Made by a program: the position numbers and the translations under genes. DNA of 34,103 bases. Source: an uncultured Alphaproteobacteria bacterium (lineage in GTDB: Bacteria > Pseudomonadota > Alphaproteobacteria > HIMB59). The DNA lies in assembly GCA_902613185.1 (NCBI GenBank), contig CACMGP010000005.1, positions 1 to 34,103 on the forward strand, given 5' to 3'. Shown here piece after piece: positions 7,208 to 15,883 of this stretch. The notes under the pieces are model-generated. The model was not told the DNA's origin. It saw nothing but the letters and a program-made list of their open reading frames with translations, and did not search any database. How positions within the stretch are numbered: position 1 is the stretch's first letter; every line of letters begins with the position of its first letter.

Positions 7208-7793
7208 TAGTAATATGGAAGAGAACTTCTTTACAAAATAAATTTGAAGGAATTTTACCGTTTTCAAATTTCTTTTGAGAAAGGACATCAAAAGTTGAAA
7301 TTATTTTTAGATCTAAATCTGTTGCTAATTTTTTAAAATCTTTGATGCTACATGGGTGAATATAATCAGTATTATACCAGTGATCACTATTTGCTTTTTT
7401 TAAAAGTGAGTCAAAACTTCCTGTTAAAAGAAAATTTGAAATTTTACTCAGACGTGCCGAATTATTAAAGCTCACAATGATATTTTTACTTACTTTTTTG
7501 AGGGTGTTTAATAATTGGTCTGGTTCTTGAACTGCCTGAATTGTCTGAGTCAAAAGACAATAATCGAATTGATTAAATGGAAAATCTTCAACTATTAAAT
7601 TTATATCACCGTGTATTACATCTAATCCTTTTTCCAAACATTTGATTACTTTTTCTTGACTCAATTCCACACCTTGAGCACTTATTCCTTTATTTTCTAA
7701 GTAAGTGATTAGCTCTCCATCAGAACAACCAATATCCAACACCTTTGAGTTTTCTGGAATTAAATTTAAAATGATCTCATAGTCTTTTCTCAT
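7197..7793 (-). CDS. metW: methionine biosynthesis protein MetW
   Basis: A 198-residue SAM-methyltransferase-like protein that accompanies MetX in the homoserine acylation step in many alphaproteobacteria. The SAM-binding motif [11 protein letters not shown] is at residues 18-28. The MetW signature is present: [27 protein letters not shown] (about 75-94) and [19 protein letters not shown]. The length is usual. Its ATG overlaps the metX stop in an ATGA arrangement (7790-7793), so the two are translationally coupled. The exact molecular activity of MetW is only partly understood. Confidence 0.95.
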   Translation of the reverse strand: MRKDYEIILNLIPENSKVLDIGCSDGELITYLENKGISAQGVELSQEKVIKCLEKGLDVIHGDINLIVEDFPFNQFDYCLLTQTIQAVQEPDQLLNTLKKVSKNIIVSFNNSARLSKISNFLLTGSFDSLLKKANSDHWYNTDYIHPCSIKDFKKLATDLDLKIISTFDVLSQKKFENGKIPSNLFCKEVLFHITNEQ

Positions 7794-8911
7794 TTTATTC
7801 CCTTTAAAAATCCCTGAGCAACTTTAAAAAATTGTGGCTCATCTAATAAAAAACTATCGTGACCTCTATCTGATACGACTTCAGCAAAACTAACATTGGA
7901 CCCAATAGAATTTAATAAAGATACTATCTCTCTTGACTCTTTTGTTGGAAATAGCCAATCACTGGTAAATGATAAAACTAGAAATCGGATCGAATTATCA
8001 ATTATAGTTTTTTTATTTGCAATAATTTCATCTTTCACGTCAAAATAATCCATTGCTCGAGTCATATATAGATAGCTATTAGCATCAAATCGATCAACAA
8101 AAGATCTACCTTGATAACGAAGATAACTTTCGACCTGAAAGTCTATTCCAAAGCCAAAAGATAAATCATTTTTTTCTTGTAAATTTCGACCAAATTTATT
8201 TTGAAAAGCTTTCTCAGATAAGTAAGTAATATGTGCTATCATTCTTGCAACAGAGAGACCATTCTCAGGTTTTTCATTACTCTCCAAATATCTTCCATTT
8301 TGCCATTTAGGATCCAACATAATGGATTGTCTTCCTGCCTCGTCAAATGCAATATTTTGGGCAGAGTGTTTCAATGAACCTGCTATACTCATAATAGACC
8401 TCACACTTTCCGGATAAGTAGCAGCCCATTGTAGAACTTGCATTGCACCCATTGAACCACCCGCTACAGAAAGTAATTTGGATATTCCAAGCTCATCAAC
8501 AAGTATTTTTTGTACTCTCACCATATCTCTAATCGTTATGGTGGGAAAATCTAAACCATATATTTTTGAGGTATCAGGATTAGTATCATTAGGACCTGTC
8601 GTTCCAACACAGCCCCCAAGAACATTCGAGCAGATAACAAAGTATTTATTCGTATCAATAGGCTTATCGGGTCCAATCATTAATTCCCACCATCCATTTT
8701 TTTTAGTTATAGGATTTTCCTCTGCAGGGAATTGATCACCAGTTAATGCATGACAAACCAAAATTGCATTATTTTTTTGAGCATTAAGACTTCCATATGT
8801 TTGATAAGCGATTTGAAAATTCTCTATTTTTTTACCAGAGTCCAATGATAGCTCTTCTTGGCATTTTAGTAAGAAACCTGGATATTCAGTATTTGCAATT
8901 ATTTCTCTCAT
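7790..8911 (-). CDS. metX: homoserine O-acyltransferase MetX
   Basis: An alpha/beta-hydrolase enzyme of 373 residues that activates homoserine by acylation, the first committed step of methionine synthesis. The nucleophile Ser153 lies in [13 protein letters not shown], and the triad partners are Asp318 (TSDWLFPT) and His351 (RGHDSFLLD). The N-terminal [11 protein letters not shown] (50-60) and the [16 protein letters not shown]-type region ([16 protein letters not shown]) are family hallmarks. Whether the donor is acetyl- or succinyl-CoA cannot be told reliably here. It starts at ATG 8911 after a SAM-II riboswitch, is coupled to metW, and is therefore expected to be repressed when SAM is high. 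Confidence 0.97.
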   Translation of the reverse strand: MREIIANTEYPGFLLKCQEELSLDSGKKIENFQIAYQTYGSLNAQKNNAILVCHALTGDQFPAEENPITKKNGWWELMIGPDKPIDTNKYFVICSNVLGGCVGTTGPNDTNPDTSKIYGLDFPTITIRDMVRVQKILVDELGISKLLSVAGGSMGAMQVLQWAATYPESVRSIMSIAGSLKHSAQNIAFDEAGRQSIMLDPKWQNGRYLESNEKPENGLSVARMIAHITYLSEKAFQNKFGRNLQEKNDLSFGFGIDFQVESYLRYQGRSFVDRFDANSYLYMTRAMDYFDVKDEIIANKKTIIDNSIRFLVLSFTSDWLFPTKESREIVSLLNSIGSNVSFAEVVSDRGHDSFLLDEPQFFKVAQGFLKGIK

Positions 8912-8935
8912 TTTTAAACCTGTTCGAAAGATAAC

Positions 8936-8970
8936 TGCGGGAGATACGCTTTAGCTGTTTTACACCCGCA
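8936..8970 (-). promoter_or_regulatory. possible anti-P1 helix of the metX riboswitch
   Basis: On the message, UGCGGG (8970 to 8965) can pair perfectly with CCCGCA (8941 to 8936), a 6-bp GC-rich helix. It shares bases 8965-8966 with the riboswitch P1 stem, so the two cannot form together. The second strand lies about 25 bases before the metX ATG, and an AACAGG stretch follows it. No U-tract follows, so this would be a translational or folding switch rather than a terminator. The complementarity is seen; the function is inferred. Confidence 0.4.
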
Positions 8971-8990
8971 AGCTGCTATCAAATCGGTGA
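8948..8990 (-). promoter_or_regulatory. SAM-II riboswitch in the metX leader
   Basis: Read on the - strand, the leader holds CACC GAUUUGA, then GCUUGC, GGUG and finally AGCUAAA. These are the conserved blocks of the SAM-II (metA) aptamer in the right order. P1 is formed by CACC (8989-8986) and GGUG (8966-8963). The 3' GCUA can pair with UAGC in the P1 loop, as needed for the pseudoknot. SAM-II elements precede metA, metX or metC in alphaproteobacteria, matching the gene downstream. The element lies 38 bases before the metX ATG. It is expected to lower expression when SAM binds. Confidence 0.88.
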
Positions 8991-9075
8991 AACTGGAATT
9001 TAAGGCTTTTTGGATTAATTTTCAATATAAAATGATGATATTTTCTTTATATAGTTTATTTATTATCAAAAAATT

Positions 9076-10131
9076 ATGAAAAATAGCCAACCAAAAAATA
9101 CCTACAAGGGTGGAGCAGAAGTATTTAAAGGGTATGTAAGGCTTTCATCAAATGAGAACAACTATGGCCCAGCTAAATCTGTAAAGTCATTAATAAAAAA
9201 AAATATTAAATTTTCAAATATCTATCCTGAGCTTGATGGAGAGAGTTTAATTAATCAAATTGCTAAAACTTATAAAATAAATAATAAACAAATTATATTA
9301 GGCGCAGGCTCAGATGAAGTTCTCCAAATGATATATGCTACTTTTTCAAAACCCAATGATGAAGTCGTTTTTACTAAATATGCTTTTGCTATGTATTCAA
9401 TCTATGCAAAACACTTTAGATGCAAAGTAAAAAAATATGATGACAAAGAGTTTCAATTTAAATTAGAAAATTTAAGTAAAATTATAAGCTCAAAAACAAA
9501 AATTGTTTTTTTAGCTAACCCCAATAATCCTACCGGGTCTATTTTCTACAAAAATGAATTAATTAAATTTTTAAATAAAGTAAGTAAAAAAACAATTGTT
9601 GTATTAGACTCAGCATACTGTGAATACATTAGAGATAAAAAATATGATGATGGAATGCAATTAGTTAAAAAATATTCTAACTTGATTATAACAAGGTCTT
9701 TTTCAAAAATATTTGCTCTAGGCGGTTTAAGAGTGGGTTGGGGACATGCTAATTCAAAGCTTATTTCTCAACTCTATCAATATAAAAAGCCTTTTAATGT
9801 ATCAAGATTGTCATGCATTGCAGCTCAAGAGTCTTTGAAAAATAAAAAATGGATTAATGAATCTGTAAAAAATAATTTTGTAAACAAATCTCTTACTTGC
9901 AGAGGCTTAAATAACAAATTATTTGAAACCATTGATACTCAGGCCAATTTTATCCTTTTAAAGTTTAAAAGTTCATCAATAACTCAAAAATTTGTTGATT
10001 TTTTACACTCCAATAAAATTACAGTCAGATCATTGTCATCATATGGATTACATAATTTTGTTAGGATGACCATTGGAACAAAAAGTGACATGAAAAAGGC
10101 AGTAAAAACAGCCAATAAATTTAATGTTTAA
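9076..10131 (+). CDS. hisC: histidinol-phosphate aminotransferase
   Basis: A PLP enzyme of 351 residues that transaminates imidazole-acetol phosphate in histidine synthesis; the alphaproteobacterial forms often also act on aromatic substrates. It carries SSNENNYGP near residue 24, NPNNPTG at 148-154, DSAY at 178-181, the PLP lysine K211 in TRSFSKIFALGGLRVGW, and a C-terminal arginine region VRMTIGT. It starts at ATG 9076. It overlaps tyrA by 8 bases, and this pairing suggests service to both histidine and phenylalanine/tyrosine synthesis. It is divergent from the SAM-regulated metX. Confidence 0.93.
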   Translation: MKNSQPKNTYKGGAEVFKGYVRLSSNENNYGPAKSVKSLIKKNIKFSNIYPELDGESLINQIAKTYKINNKQIILGAGSDEVLQMIYATFSKPNDEVVFTKYAFAMYSIYAKHFRCKVKKYDDKEFQFKLENLSKIISSKTKIVFLANPNNPTGSIFYKNELIKFLNKVSKKTIVVLDSAYCEYIRDKKYDDGMQLVKKYSNLIITRSFSKIFALGGLRVGWGHANSKLISQLYQYKKPFNVSRLSCIAAQESLKNKKWINESVKNNFVNKSLTCRGLNNKLFETIDTQANFILLKFKSSSITQKFVDFLHSNKITVRSLSSYGLHNFVRMTIGTKSDMKKAVKTANKFNV

Positions 10132-11020
10132 AAATATTCTCATAATTGGTTTCGGAATGATTGGATCATCAATAGCAAGATCAGTAATTAAAAATTACAA
10201 AAATGTTAATATTTTTGCCTTTGATAAATCCAATAACCTCAAAATTAGAATTAATAAATCAAAATTAAATCATGTAAAAGTTTTGAAATCACTTCAAGAA
10301 ATCAACAATTTAAATATTGATCTCATAATTATTTGTGTACCTATGCTCCAGTATCAATCTATATTCAAAAAACTTACCAACATTAATTTAGATAAGACAA
10401 TTGTTACAGATGTGGGCTCAACAAAAGTAAATATAGAAAAATTATATAATCAAAAAAAATATAAATTCAATTTTATTCCTTCACACCCAATAGCGGGTAT
10501 TGAAAAAGCTGGACTGGAGAATGGATTTGATGGACTATTTACAAATAGATATAATATTATTTGTCCTTTAAAAAAATCTTCCAAGATAAACATAAATAAG
10601 ATAGTTAAGTTTTGGAAGTCACTAAATATGAAAATAGAAATTATGTCTGCAAAAGAGCATGATAAAGTGCTTAGCTTGACATCACATTTGCCTCATTTAA
10701 TTTCCTATTCATTAGTTTTGACGGCAATGAAAAAAGAATCTTCACTAAATTCAAAGCTTGTAAAATTTTCTGCTGGTGGATTTAGAGACTTTACTAGAGT
10801 AGCAGGAAGTGATCCAGAAATGTGGAGGGATATATTTTTAGCAAATAATTCTCAAATTCAAAAACTAGCTAATAATTTCATCAGTGAATTAAAAAAATTT
10901 TCTAAAACCCTCAATCAGGGAAATTCTAAGAATTTATTAACAAAATTAAAGAAGACCAAAAACGTAAGAGATAGAATTGTTAAGGCAAGACAGGCAGGAA
11001 AGTTTATTCCTAATGATTAA
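10124..11020 (+). CDS. tyrA: prephenate/arogenate (cyclohexadienyl) dehydrogenase
   Basis: A 298-residue NAD(P)-dependent enzyme of tyrosine synthesis that oxidatively decarboxylates prephenate or arogenate. The N-terminal Rossmann motif IIGFGMIGSSIARS (7-20) binds the cofactor. DVGSTK (96-101) and IPSHPIAG (118-125), with catalytic His121, are family signatures, as are LTSHLPH and the later GGFRDFTRVAGSDPEMW. There is no C-terminal ACT domain, so allosteric tyrosine control through such a domain is not expected. It is coupled to hisC by an 8-base overlap, and its end overlaps the convergent acyltransferase by 11 bases. Confidence 0.92.
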   Translation: MFKNILIIGFGMIGSSIARSVIKNYKNVNIFAFDKSNNLKIRINKSKLNHVKVLKSLQEINNLNIDLIIICVPMLQYQSIFKKLTNINLDKTIVTDVGSTKVNIEKLYNQKKYKFNFIPSHPIAGIEKAGLENGFDGLFTNRYNIICPLKKSSKININKIVKFWKSLNMKIEIMSAKEHDKVLSLTSHLPHLISYSLVLTAMKKESSLNSKLVKFSAGGFRDFTRVAGSDPEMWRDIFLANNSQIQKLANNFISELKKFSKTLNQGNSKNLLTKLKKTKNVRDRIVKARQAGKFIPND

Positions 11021-11681
11021 GGCTATTTATCTCCATTTTGAGTTTATTTAAAAATTCTTGCTTGCTTAATCCGGGAGGTATAGGTTCTTTAAACTCTACT
11101 GTTATAGAGCCTTTATGAATCTGATTATTTTTAGGCCAAAATTTTCCAGAATTTAAAGCAACAGGCACAACTGGCTTGTTCAAAGACTTGTACATAGAAT
11201 AAATTCCAGGTTTTAAATCAGGTTGATCATTAAAGGTTGTTCTGGTTCCCTCGGGAAAAATTATTACAGGTCTATGATCTAAATATTCAGCTGTTTGCTG
11301 ATTTACGTAACGAAGACTATGGATTCCTTGTTTTCTGTCAATAGCAATCATTCCCAATTTTTTAAGATAGGTCCCAAATAATGGAATATTCAATAATTCT
11401 TTTTTTAAAATATATGCAGGATTATAAAAGAGCTCGTTAAAGTATATTGTTTCAAACATTGACTGATGTTTACTTGCATAGAGATAACCTTTTTTGTGAG
11501 CAAAATCAGAATTAATTACTTCTATATTAATTCCAAACAGTTTTAAAATTACTGTCATGTTTCTTGTAAAGAAAAGCACAAAAAATCTAAATTTTGTATA
11601 TTTGAAGGGAAGGCCTAACAAAGAAATAATTAATACAATAGCTGTTGTAAAATAAAATGTTATTAAAAAACTAAATTTCAT
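11010..11681 (-). CDS. plsC: PlsC-type 1-acylglycerol-3-phosphate acyltransferase
   Basis: A 223-residue membrane-bound acyltransferase that makes phosphatidic acid for phospholipid synthesis. An N-terminal hydrophobic helix (about 5-24) anchors it. The catalytic motif appears as KHQSMFE (71-77), that is HX4E rather than HX4D, a variant I know from alphaproteobacterial members. FPEGTRT (142-148) is the second motif and contacts the phosphate. The downstream IKPG-like part is LKPGIYSMY, and VPVALNSG follows. Its start overlaps the YdcF-like gene by 11 bases, so it is likely part of the argH-lysA transcription block. Confidence 0.9.
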   Translation of the reverse strand: MKFSFLITFYFTTAIVLIISLLGLPFKYTKFRFFVLFFTRNMTVILKLFGINIEVINSDFAHKKGYLYASKHQSMFETIYFNELFYNPAYILKKELLNIPLFGTYLKKLGMIAIDRKQGIHSLRYVNQQTAEYLDHRPVIIFPEGTRTTFNDQPDLKPGIYSMYKSLNKPVVPVALNSGKFWPKNNQIHKGSITVEFKEPIPPGLSKQEFLNKLKMEINSLNH

Positions 11682-12237
11682 ATTTTTTTATAAAAACTAA
11701 TTTTGAGACAATTAACTTAATGTATTCCTCTACCAATTTTTCAAAAGGAATGACTATATCACTATTGCTCACAGAATAAGGAGTTACTTTCAAACCTGAT
11801 AGTTGATTAAATAAAAATTCTGCACGTTGCATATGTAAATCTGAAGTAATTAATAAAATCGATTTTATTTTTTTTTCTAAGGCCCAATATCTTGTTTCCA
11901 ATGCATTTTCATATGTATTATTTGATAAATATCCAACCTCAATACAACATTCAACAATGTTTTGATCAAAGTTAAGAATATTCACTAATACAACTTCTGA
12001 ATTAAAGGTATTATCAACACCAGAAATAAACAACTTATTTTGATTAGATTTTTCAATTTGTTTATAACCCTCAATTATTCTCTCTCCTTTCCCCCCTGTT
12101 AATACAACAATCGCATCAACATTAAAGTTACTTACAGGACCATGAGATAAATTATTTTTAAATTTAATTAAACCAAGAGTTAAAAATAATAAGATTAAGG
12201 CGATTATAATATTTACACGCTTTAAAAATATTATCAT
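11671..12237 (-). CDS. YdcF/DUF218-family protein
   Basis: A 188-residue protein with an N-terminal membrane helix (about 9-26) and a DUF218 domain. The domain is marked by DAIVVLTGGKGERI (42-55), the TYENALETRYWA segment and LLITSDLHMQRAEFLF, which carry the conserved glycines, asparagine and arginine of the fold. Members include ElyC/SanA-like envelope proteins, and several are linked to cell-wall or lipid carrier metabolism, but the reaction is not firmly known. It starts at the lysA stop (shared base 12237) and overlaps plsC, so coupling to both is likely. Confidence 0.85.
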   Translation of the reverse strand: MIIFLKRVNIIIALILLFLTLGLIKFKNNLSHGPVSNFNVDAIVVLTGGKGERIIEGYKQIEKSNQNKLFISGVDNTFNSEVVLVNILNFDQNIVECCIEVGYLSNNTYENALETRYWALEKKIKSILLITSDLHMQRAEFLFNQLSGLKVTPYSVSNSDIVIPFEKLVEEYIKLIVSKLVFIKKYEI

Positions 12238-13424
12238 TACATGATCTCATTTTTACATAGATCTTCTAAGGTATCACGAGATCGGATAACACGATACTCA
12301 TCTTTGTTGAATAATACCTCTAGAGGTCGAGGTCGACTATTATAAGTTGAGGACATAGAGGATCCGTAAGCACCAACATTCATAAATACTATATTGTCTC
12401 CAACTTTTATCTTGGGGAGTTCAATATCTTTTACAAAATAATCAGTAGACTCACAAATTCCACCTGCAATATCATAAATTTCAACATCCTTTGACTTGTT
12501 TGAAACTTTTATTGGTGGCTTTATGTCATACAAAGCTGGACGTATGTATTCAGAAAATGAACAGTCAATAATAGCAATTTTCTTATTGCCACTATTTTTT
12601 ATGTATAAAACTTTACTGATAAGTTCACAACTATCAGCTACTATAAATCTTCCAGGTTCAAAAATAATATTATAATTTTTACCATTAAGTATTTTGTTAC
12701 AATTATTTTTCCAACTATCAAAATTGATTTCTTTATCTGAGTGATCAAGAACAGCAAATCCTCCACCAAAATCTAAAGTATCAATATTTATATTATTTTT
12801 TAGATTTTGCTCATCTGCAATTTTGATTAGATTTTCATATGAACCAAGTAACTTCTGATAATCAGTTATTTGACTTCCTATATGAACAGAAAGTGTTTTT
12901 AAGTTTACCCCCTCTAAATTAGAGATTGTATCAAAGTCAATTTGATCAATTGAAATACCGAATTTACCTCCTGATAAACCAGTAGTAATCTTATCCATGG
13001 TCGACCCATCAATATCAGGGTTTATTCTGATACCAATATTTGTTTTTAGCCCCTTACTTAAAGAGTAATCATTAATAAATTCAACTTCCTCAATGTTTTC
13101 AACATTTATAGAGTGAACTTTTTGTGTGATTGCGTACTTTAAATCGAAATCGGTTTTTCCTGGCCCATCAAATATAATATCTTCTGGTTCAAACCCGGCT
13201 TTCAATGATTTAAATAGTTCACCAGCAGAGACAACTTCAGCACCAAAACCACAACGATGAATAAGGTTTAAAATTGCAAGGTTAGGATTAGCTTTGACAG
13301 CAAAATTAAATTTTCTAGGAAATTCTAATTCTAAATTATTTAGAAAATTTATCTTATCTTTAATTTTATCCTCATCATAAAGATAAAAAGGACTAGAAAA
13401 CTCTTTTAATATTTTATCCAGCAT
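12237..13424 (-). CDS. lysA: diaminopimelate decarboxylase
   Basis: This PLP enzyme decarboxylates meso-diaminopimelate to L-lysine, the last step of lysine synthesis. Its 395 residues cover the alanine-racemase-like barrel and the C-terminal domain. Lys44 in FAVKANPN binds PLP. HIGSQ (181-185), the phosphate-binding FGGGFAV (219-225), EPGRF (256-260) and the cross-subunit Cys324 in GGICESTDYF are all present. Its ATG overlaps the stop of the small lipoprotein gene as TAATG. The argH-lptM-lysA order is typical of alphaproteobacteria. Confidence 0.96.
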   Translation of the reverse strand: MLDKILKEFSSPFYLYDEDKIKDKINFLNNLELEFPRKFNFAVKANPNLAILNLIHRCGFGAEVVSAGELFKSLKAGFEPEDIIFDGPGKTDFDLKYAITQKVHSINVENIEEVEFINDYSLSKGLKTNIGIRINPDIDGSTMDKITTGLSGGKFGISIDQIDFDTISNLEGVNLKTLSVHIGSQITDYQKLLGSYENLIKIADEQNLKNNINIDTLDFGGGFAVLDHSDKEINFDSWKNNCNKILNGKNYNIIFEPGRFIVADSCELISKVLYIKNSGNKKIAIIDCSFSEYIRPALYDIKPPIKVSNKSKDVEIYDIAGGICESTDYFVKDIELPKIKVGDNIVFMNVGAYGSSMSSTYNSRPRPLEVLFNKDEYRVIRSRDTLEDLCKNEIM

Positions 13425-13573
13425 TATTCGCTCTCAGGGTAATCATAGTCATCATTAGGAGGAAATGGATATTGAGATTTATCTACAACACCCTCTGGTA
13501 ATTTATTAGGTTTTTGGTTTCCACAGCCAAAGATAAATATGGGTAATAATATTATTAATAAAAACTTGATCAT
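13424..13573 (-). CDS. lptM: LptM-type small lipoprotein
   Basis: A 49-residue lipoprotein lying between argH and lysA. The sequence starts MIKFLLIILLPIFIFGCGNQ: a short basic start, a hydrophobic core and a lipobox IFGC with Cys17 as the lipidation site. The mature part is short, proline-rich and acidic. This position and size match LptM (YifL-like), which in E. coli assists maturation of the LPS transport translocon LptDE. Both ends are coupled: an ATGA overlap with argH (13570-13573) and TAATG with lysA. It is easily missed because of its length. Confidence 0.85.
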   Translation of the reverse strand: MIKFLLIILLPIFIFGCGNQKPNKLPEGVVDKSQYPFPPNDDYDYPESE

Positions 13574-14961
13574 TTTACTCTAAGAAATTTAATATATTTT
13601 TTAATCACTCTAGAAACATTTTTTGGATTAGAGCTCATGGGTGTTTTTTTTCTTGATAGACTGTTATTTATATCAACGTATTTATAAATATTTTTATCAA
13701 TTGATTTTTGAAATTTTTGGTATTCATCAATTTTTATTTGTGAGAGATTTTTATTTTTTTTCTGAGCATAATTTACTATATCAGCAATAATTTTATAAGA
13801 GTCTCTGAAAGGTATTTTCTTTTCTATAACTAGATAGTCTGCTAAATCTGTAGCTGTAGCAAAATAATTATTGCATAAATCTCGTCCAATAGATTTTTCA
13901 AAATTAGATTTTTTTATAACTTCTTCCATAACTTTAATACAACTTATTAACTCATCATAACAATCAAATATTATCCTTTTATCCTCCTGAAAATCTTTAA
14001 AATAAGTTAAAGGAAGGTTTGAAACGATATTTGAGAGTTCTATTGACTTAATTCTAATGCTATTCGTTTTTGATCTTACAAGTTCTAATGAGTCAGGATT
14101 TCTTTTTTGAGGCATTATGGAACTACCTGTAGAATATTCACTACTTATATTAAATAACTTGATGAAATTACTTGACCATAAAATTAACTCAGATGATAAT
14201 TTACTTAAATGCGTTGCAGTTAAAGAACTAGCATTTAGAAAATACATGCAAAAATCACGATCACTTACACCATCCATAGAATTATTTTTAGATTTTGAAA
14301 AATGTAAAATTTTATTTAGTAAACCTATATCTAAGTTATAATTACTACCTGCTAAAGCAGCACTGCCTAATACATTTTCATCGCTGTTATTTATACAAAA
14401 ATCAAAATAATTTAAGTCTCTTTTAAACATCTCTAAATATGCAATTAAGTGATGAGCCAAAGATACAGGTTGTGCCACTTGCAAATGAGTAAATCCAGGA
14501 ATAATATTTTTTTCATTTCCACGTGCTTGATTTAAAATAGACTTCATTAAATTCTTGATTTCTTCTTGTAAATTTTTTGAGGCTTTAATTGTCCATAATC
14601 TAGTATCAGTTGCCACCTGATCATTACGAGACCTTCCAGTATGTATCTTATTAGCTACATTACCTATTTTTTTATTGAGGAAAGACTCTACATTCATGTG
14701 AATATCCTCATTTTTTTTTGAAAATTTTAGTTTACCTTTTTTATTATCATTCAATATTGAATTTAATCCTTTTTGAATAGTAAGAGCTTCTTTTTTTGAA
14801 ATAACTTTTAGTTTTACTAAAGCTTTTACATGTGCACTTGTAACAGCAATATCCTCTTCAATTAATCTTTTATCAATATCAATTGAGCTATTAAAATCAT
14901 CCATTAAACTGGAAGTGCTTTTATTAATTGTGGTTGATAGTATTTTACTTTTCTTATTCAT
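13570..14961 (-). CDS. argH: argininosuccinate lyase
   Basis: This enzyme cleaves argininosuccinate to arginine and fumarate, the last step of arginine synthesis. At 463 residues it has the normal length. The fumarase/aspartase superfamily signature GSSIMPQKRNPDSLE begins at residue 279, with the catalytic serine in the GSS. HTGRSRNDQVATD (107-119) and THLQVAQP (158-165, His159) form the active site. One oddity is that the N-terminal WGGRF motif usual in the family is replaced by a KILSTTIN stretch. It heads the lptM-lysA coupling chain, 17 bases after the HIG1-like gene. Confidence 0.96.
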   Translation of the reverse strand: MNKKSKILSTTINKSTSSLMDDFNSSIDIDKRLIEEDIAVTSAHVKALVKLKVISKKEALTIQKGLNSILNDNKKGKLKFSKKNEDIHMNVESFLNKKIGNVANKIHTGRSRNDQVATDTRLWTIKASKNLQEEIKNLMKSILNQARGNEKNIIPGFTHLQVAQPVSLAHHLIAYLEMFKRDLNYFDFCINNSDENVLGSAALAGSNYNLDIGLLNKILHFSKSKNNSMDGVSDRDFCMYFLNASSLTATHLSKLSSELILWSSNFIKLFNISSEYSTGSSIMPQKRNPDSLELVRSKTNSIRIKSIELSNIVSNLPLTYFKDFQEDKRIIFDCYDELISCIKVMEEVIKKSNFEKSIGRDLCNNYFATATDLADYLVIEKKIPFRDSYKIIADIVNYAQKKNKNLSQIKIDEYQKFQKSIDKNIYKYVDINNSLSRKKTPMSSNPKNVSRVIKKYIKFLRVK

Positions 14962-14978
14962 GATTTTAGTAATTTAAA

Positions 14979-15179
14979 TTATCTTGATAAATATATTATC
15001 GCAGCGAATACTAAAACAGCAATACCTTGAAACAATACTCTCATTCGCATAAGTTTGTTACTGTGTTTTTTATTAAAACTTCCATTTTTAGCCATAGCTA
15101 TTACACCAATTACAACCATGAGAAGAGCTAAAATCATGGATACAACTAAAACAAAAGGCAATACAGTAGATGAAAACAT
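14979..15179 (-). CDS. HIG1-domain twin-transmembrane protein
   Basis: A 66-residue inner membrane protein with two helices (about 8-28 and 46-64) joined by a basic loop GSFNKKHSNKLMRMRVLFQG. That loop is the HIG1 domain signature (FN..SNKLMR.R), and small twin-TM HIG1 proteins are common in alphaproteobacteria. Mitochondrial relatives modulate respiratory complexes, but the bacterial role is not established. The start ATG is at 15177-15179, and 57 bases separate it from the divergent esterase gene. It lies 17 bases upstream of argH and is probably cotranscribed. Confidence 0.85.
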   Translation of the reverse strand: MFSSTVLPFVLVVSMILALLMVVIGVIAMAKNGSFNKKHSNKLMRMRVLFQGIAVLVFAAIIYLSR

Positions 15180-15236
15180 GGTAAATAGTTATCAAATTAT
15201 CTATAAATGTCTAATTATTAAATTTAAGAAGAATTG

Positions 15237-15839
15237 ATGAAGAAAATTGTATTATTTTTGCATGGTTATGGGTCTAATGGAAATGACCTAATTTCCTTAA
15301 AAGATTATATATCTTTGGAAAAAGAAGAAACTGAGTTTATATCTCCTAATGCCCCTGAACCCTGTGAATTCAATTATTTTGGGTATCAGTGGTTTCCATT
15401 AAAAAAAAGATCAATTGAAGAATTAAAAGAAGGCCTAAAATCAGCCTTCTTTCATCTTGAAAAAATAATTGAAAAAATAATTCATGAACACGCAGTTGAT
15501 GAAACTCAAATTTCTATAATTGGTTTCTCTCAAGGCTCTATGTTGGCAACATACTATGCTCTTCAAAAAAATTTAAATTTTCACAGTATCATTTCATTAT
15601 CAGGATCATTGCCAAAAGAAATTTTAAATGATTTGAAAATATCTGAAATCAAATCTAGTTTTTTAATTTTTCATGGAAAAATGGACGATGTCGTACCATT
15701 TAATAGGGCAGTTGAGACAAATTCGTTTTTGGAGTCAAAAAAATTTTCTAGTAGACTGGTTTTAGATGATAACTGCGCACATTCAATTAGCCCAATTGCT
15801 TTAGATGAGATTAACAAACTGTATGAGCACTGGAATTAA
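15237..15839 (+). CDS. Abhydrolase_2-family carboxylesterase
   Basis: A 200-residue cytoplasmic alpha/beta-hydrolase of the phospholipase/carboxylesterase family. The catalytic Ser98 lies in IIGFSQGSML, with Asp150/151 in HGKMDDVVPF and His182 in CAHSIS completing the triad. The N-terminal LFLHGYGSNGNDL (6-18) gives the oxyanion hole. The ATG at 15237 is preferred over an adjacent TTG at 15234, because AAGAAG lies about 5 bases upstream. Substrates of bacterial members are short esters or acyl-proteins, and the natural one here is unknown. It is followed by an HNH gene after 44 bases. Confidence 0.9.
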   Translation: MKKIVLFLHGYGSNGNDLISLKDYISLEKEETEFISPNAPEPCEFNYFGYQWFPLKKRSIEELKEGLKSAFFHLEKIIEKIIHEHAVDETQISIIGFSQGSMLATYYALQKNLNFHSIISLSGSLPKEILNDLKISEIKSSFLIFHGKMDDVVPFNRAVETNSFLESKKFSSRLVLDDNCAHSISPIALDEINKLYEHWN

Positions 15840-15883
15840 TAAACTATTAAACATATACTTTTTTGGATATGTTAATATAAATC

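Noticed and set aside
15055-15237. 60-codon frame on the + strand
   Set aside because: It is antisense to the HIG1-type protein, whose family signature is clear.
15850-15873. Inverted repeat AACATAT/ATATGTT before the HNH gene
   Set aside because: The 7-bp stem is all but AT only, with a 10-base loop and no consistent T-tract; weak as a terminator or operator.
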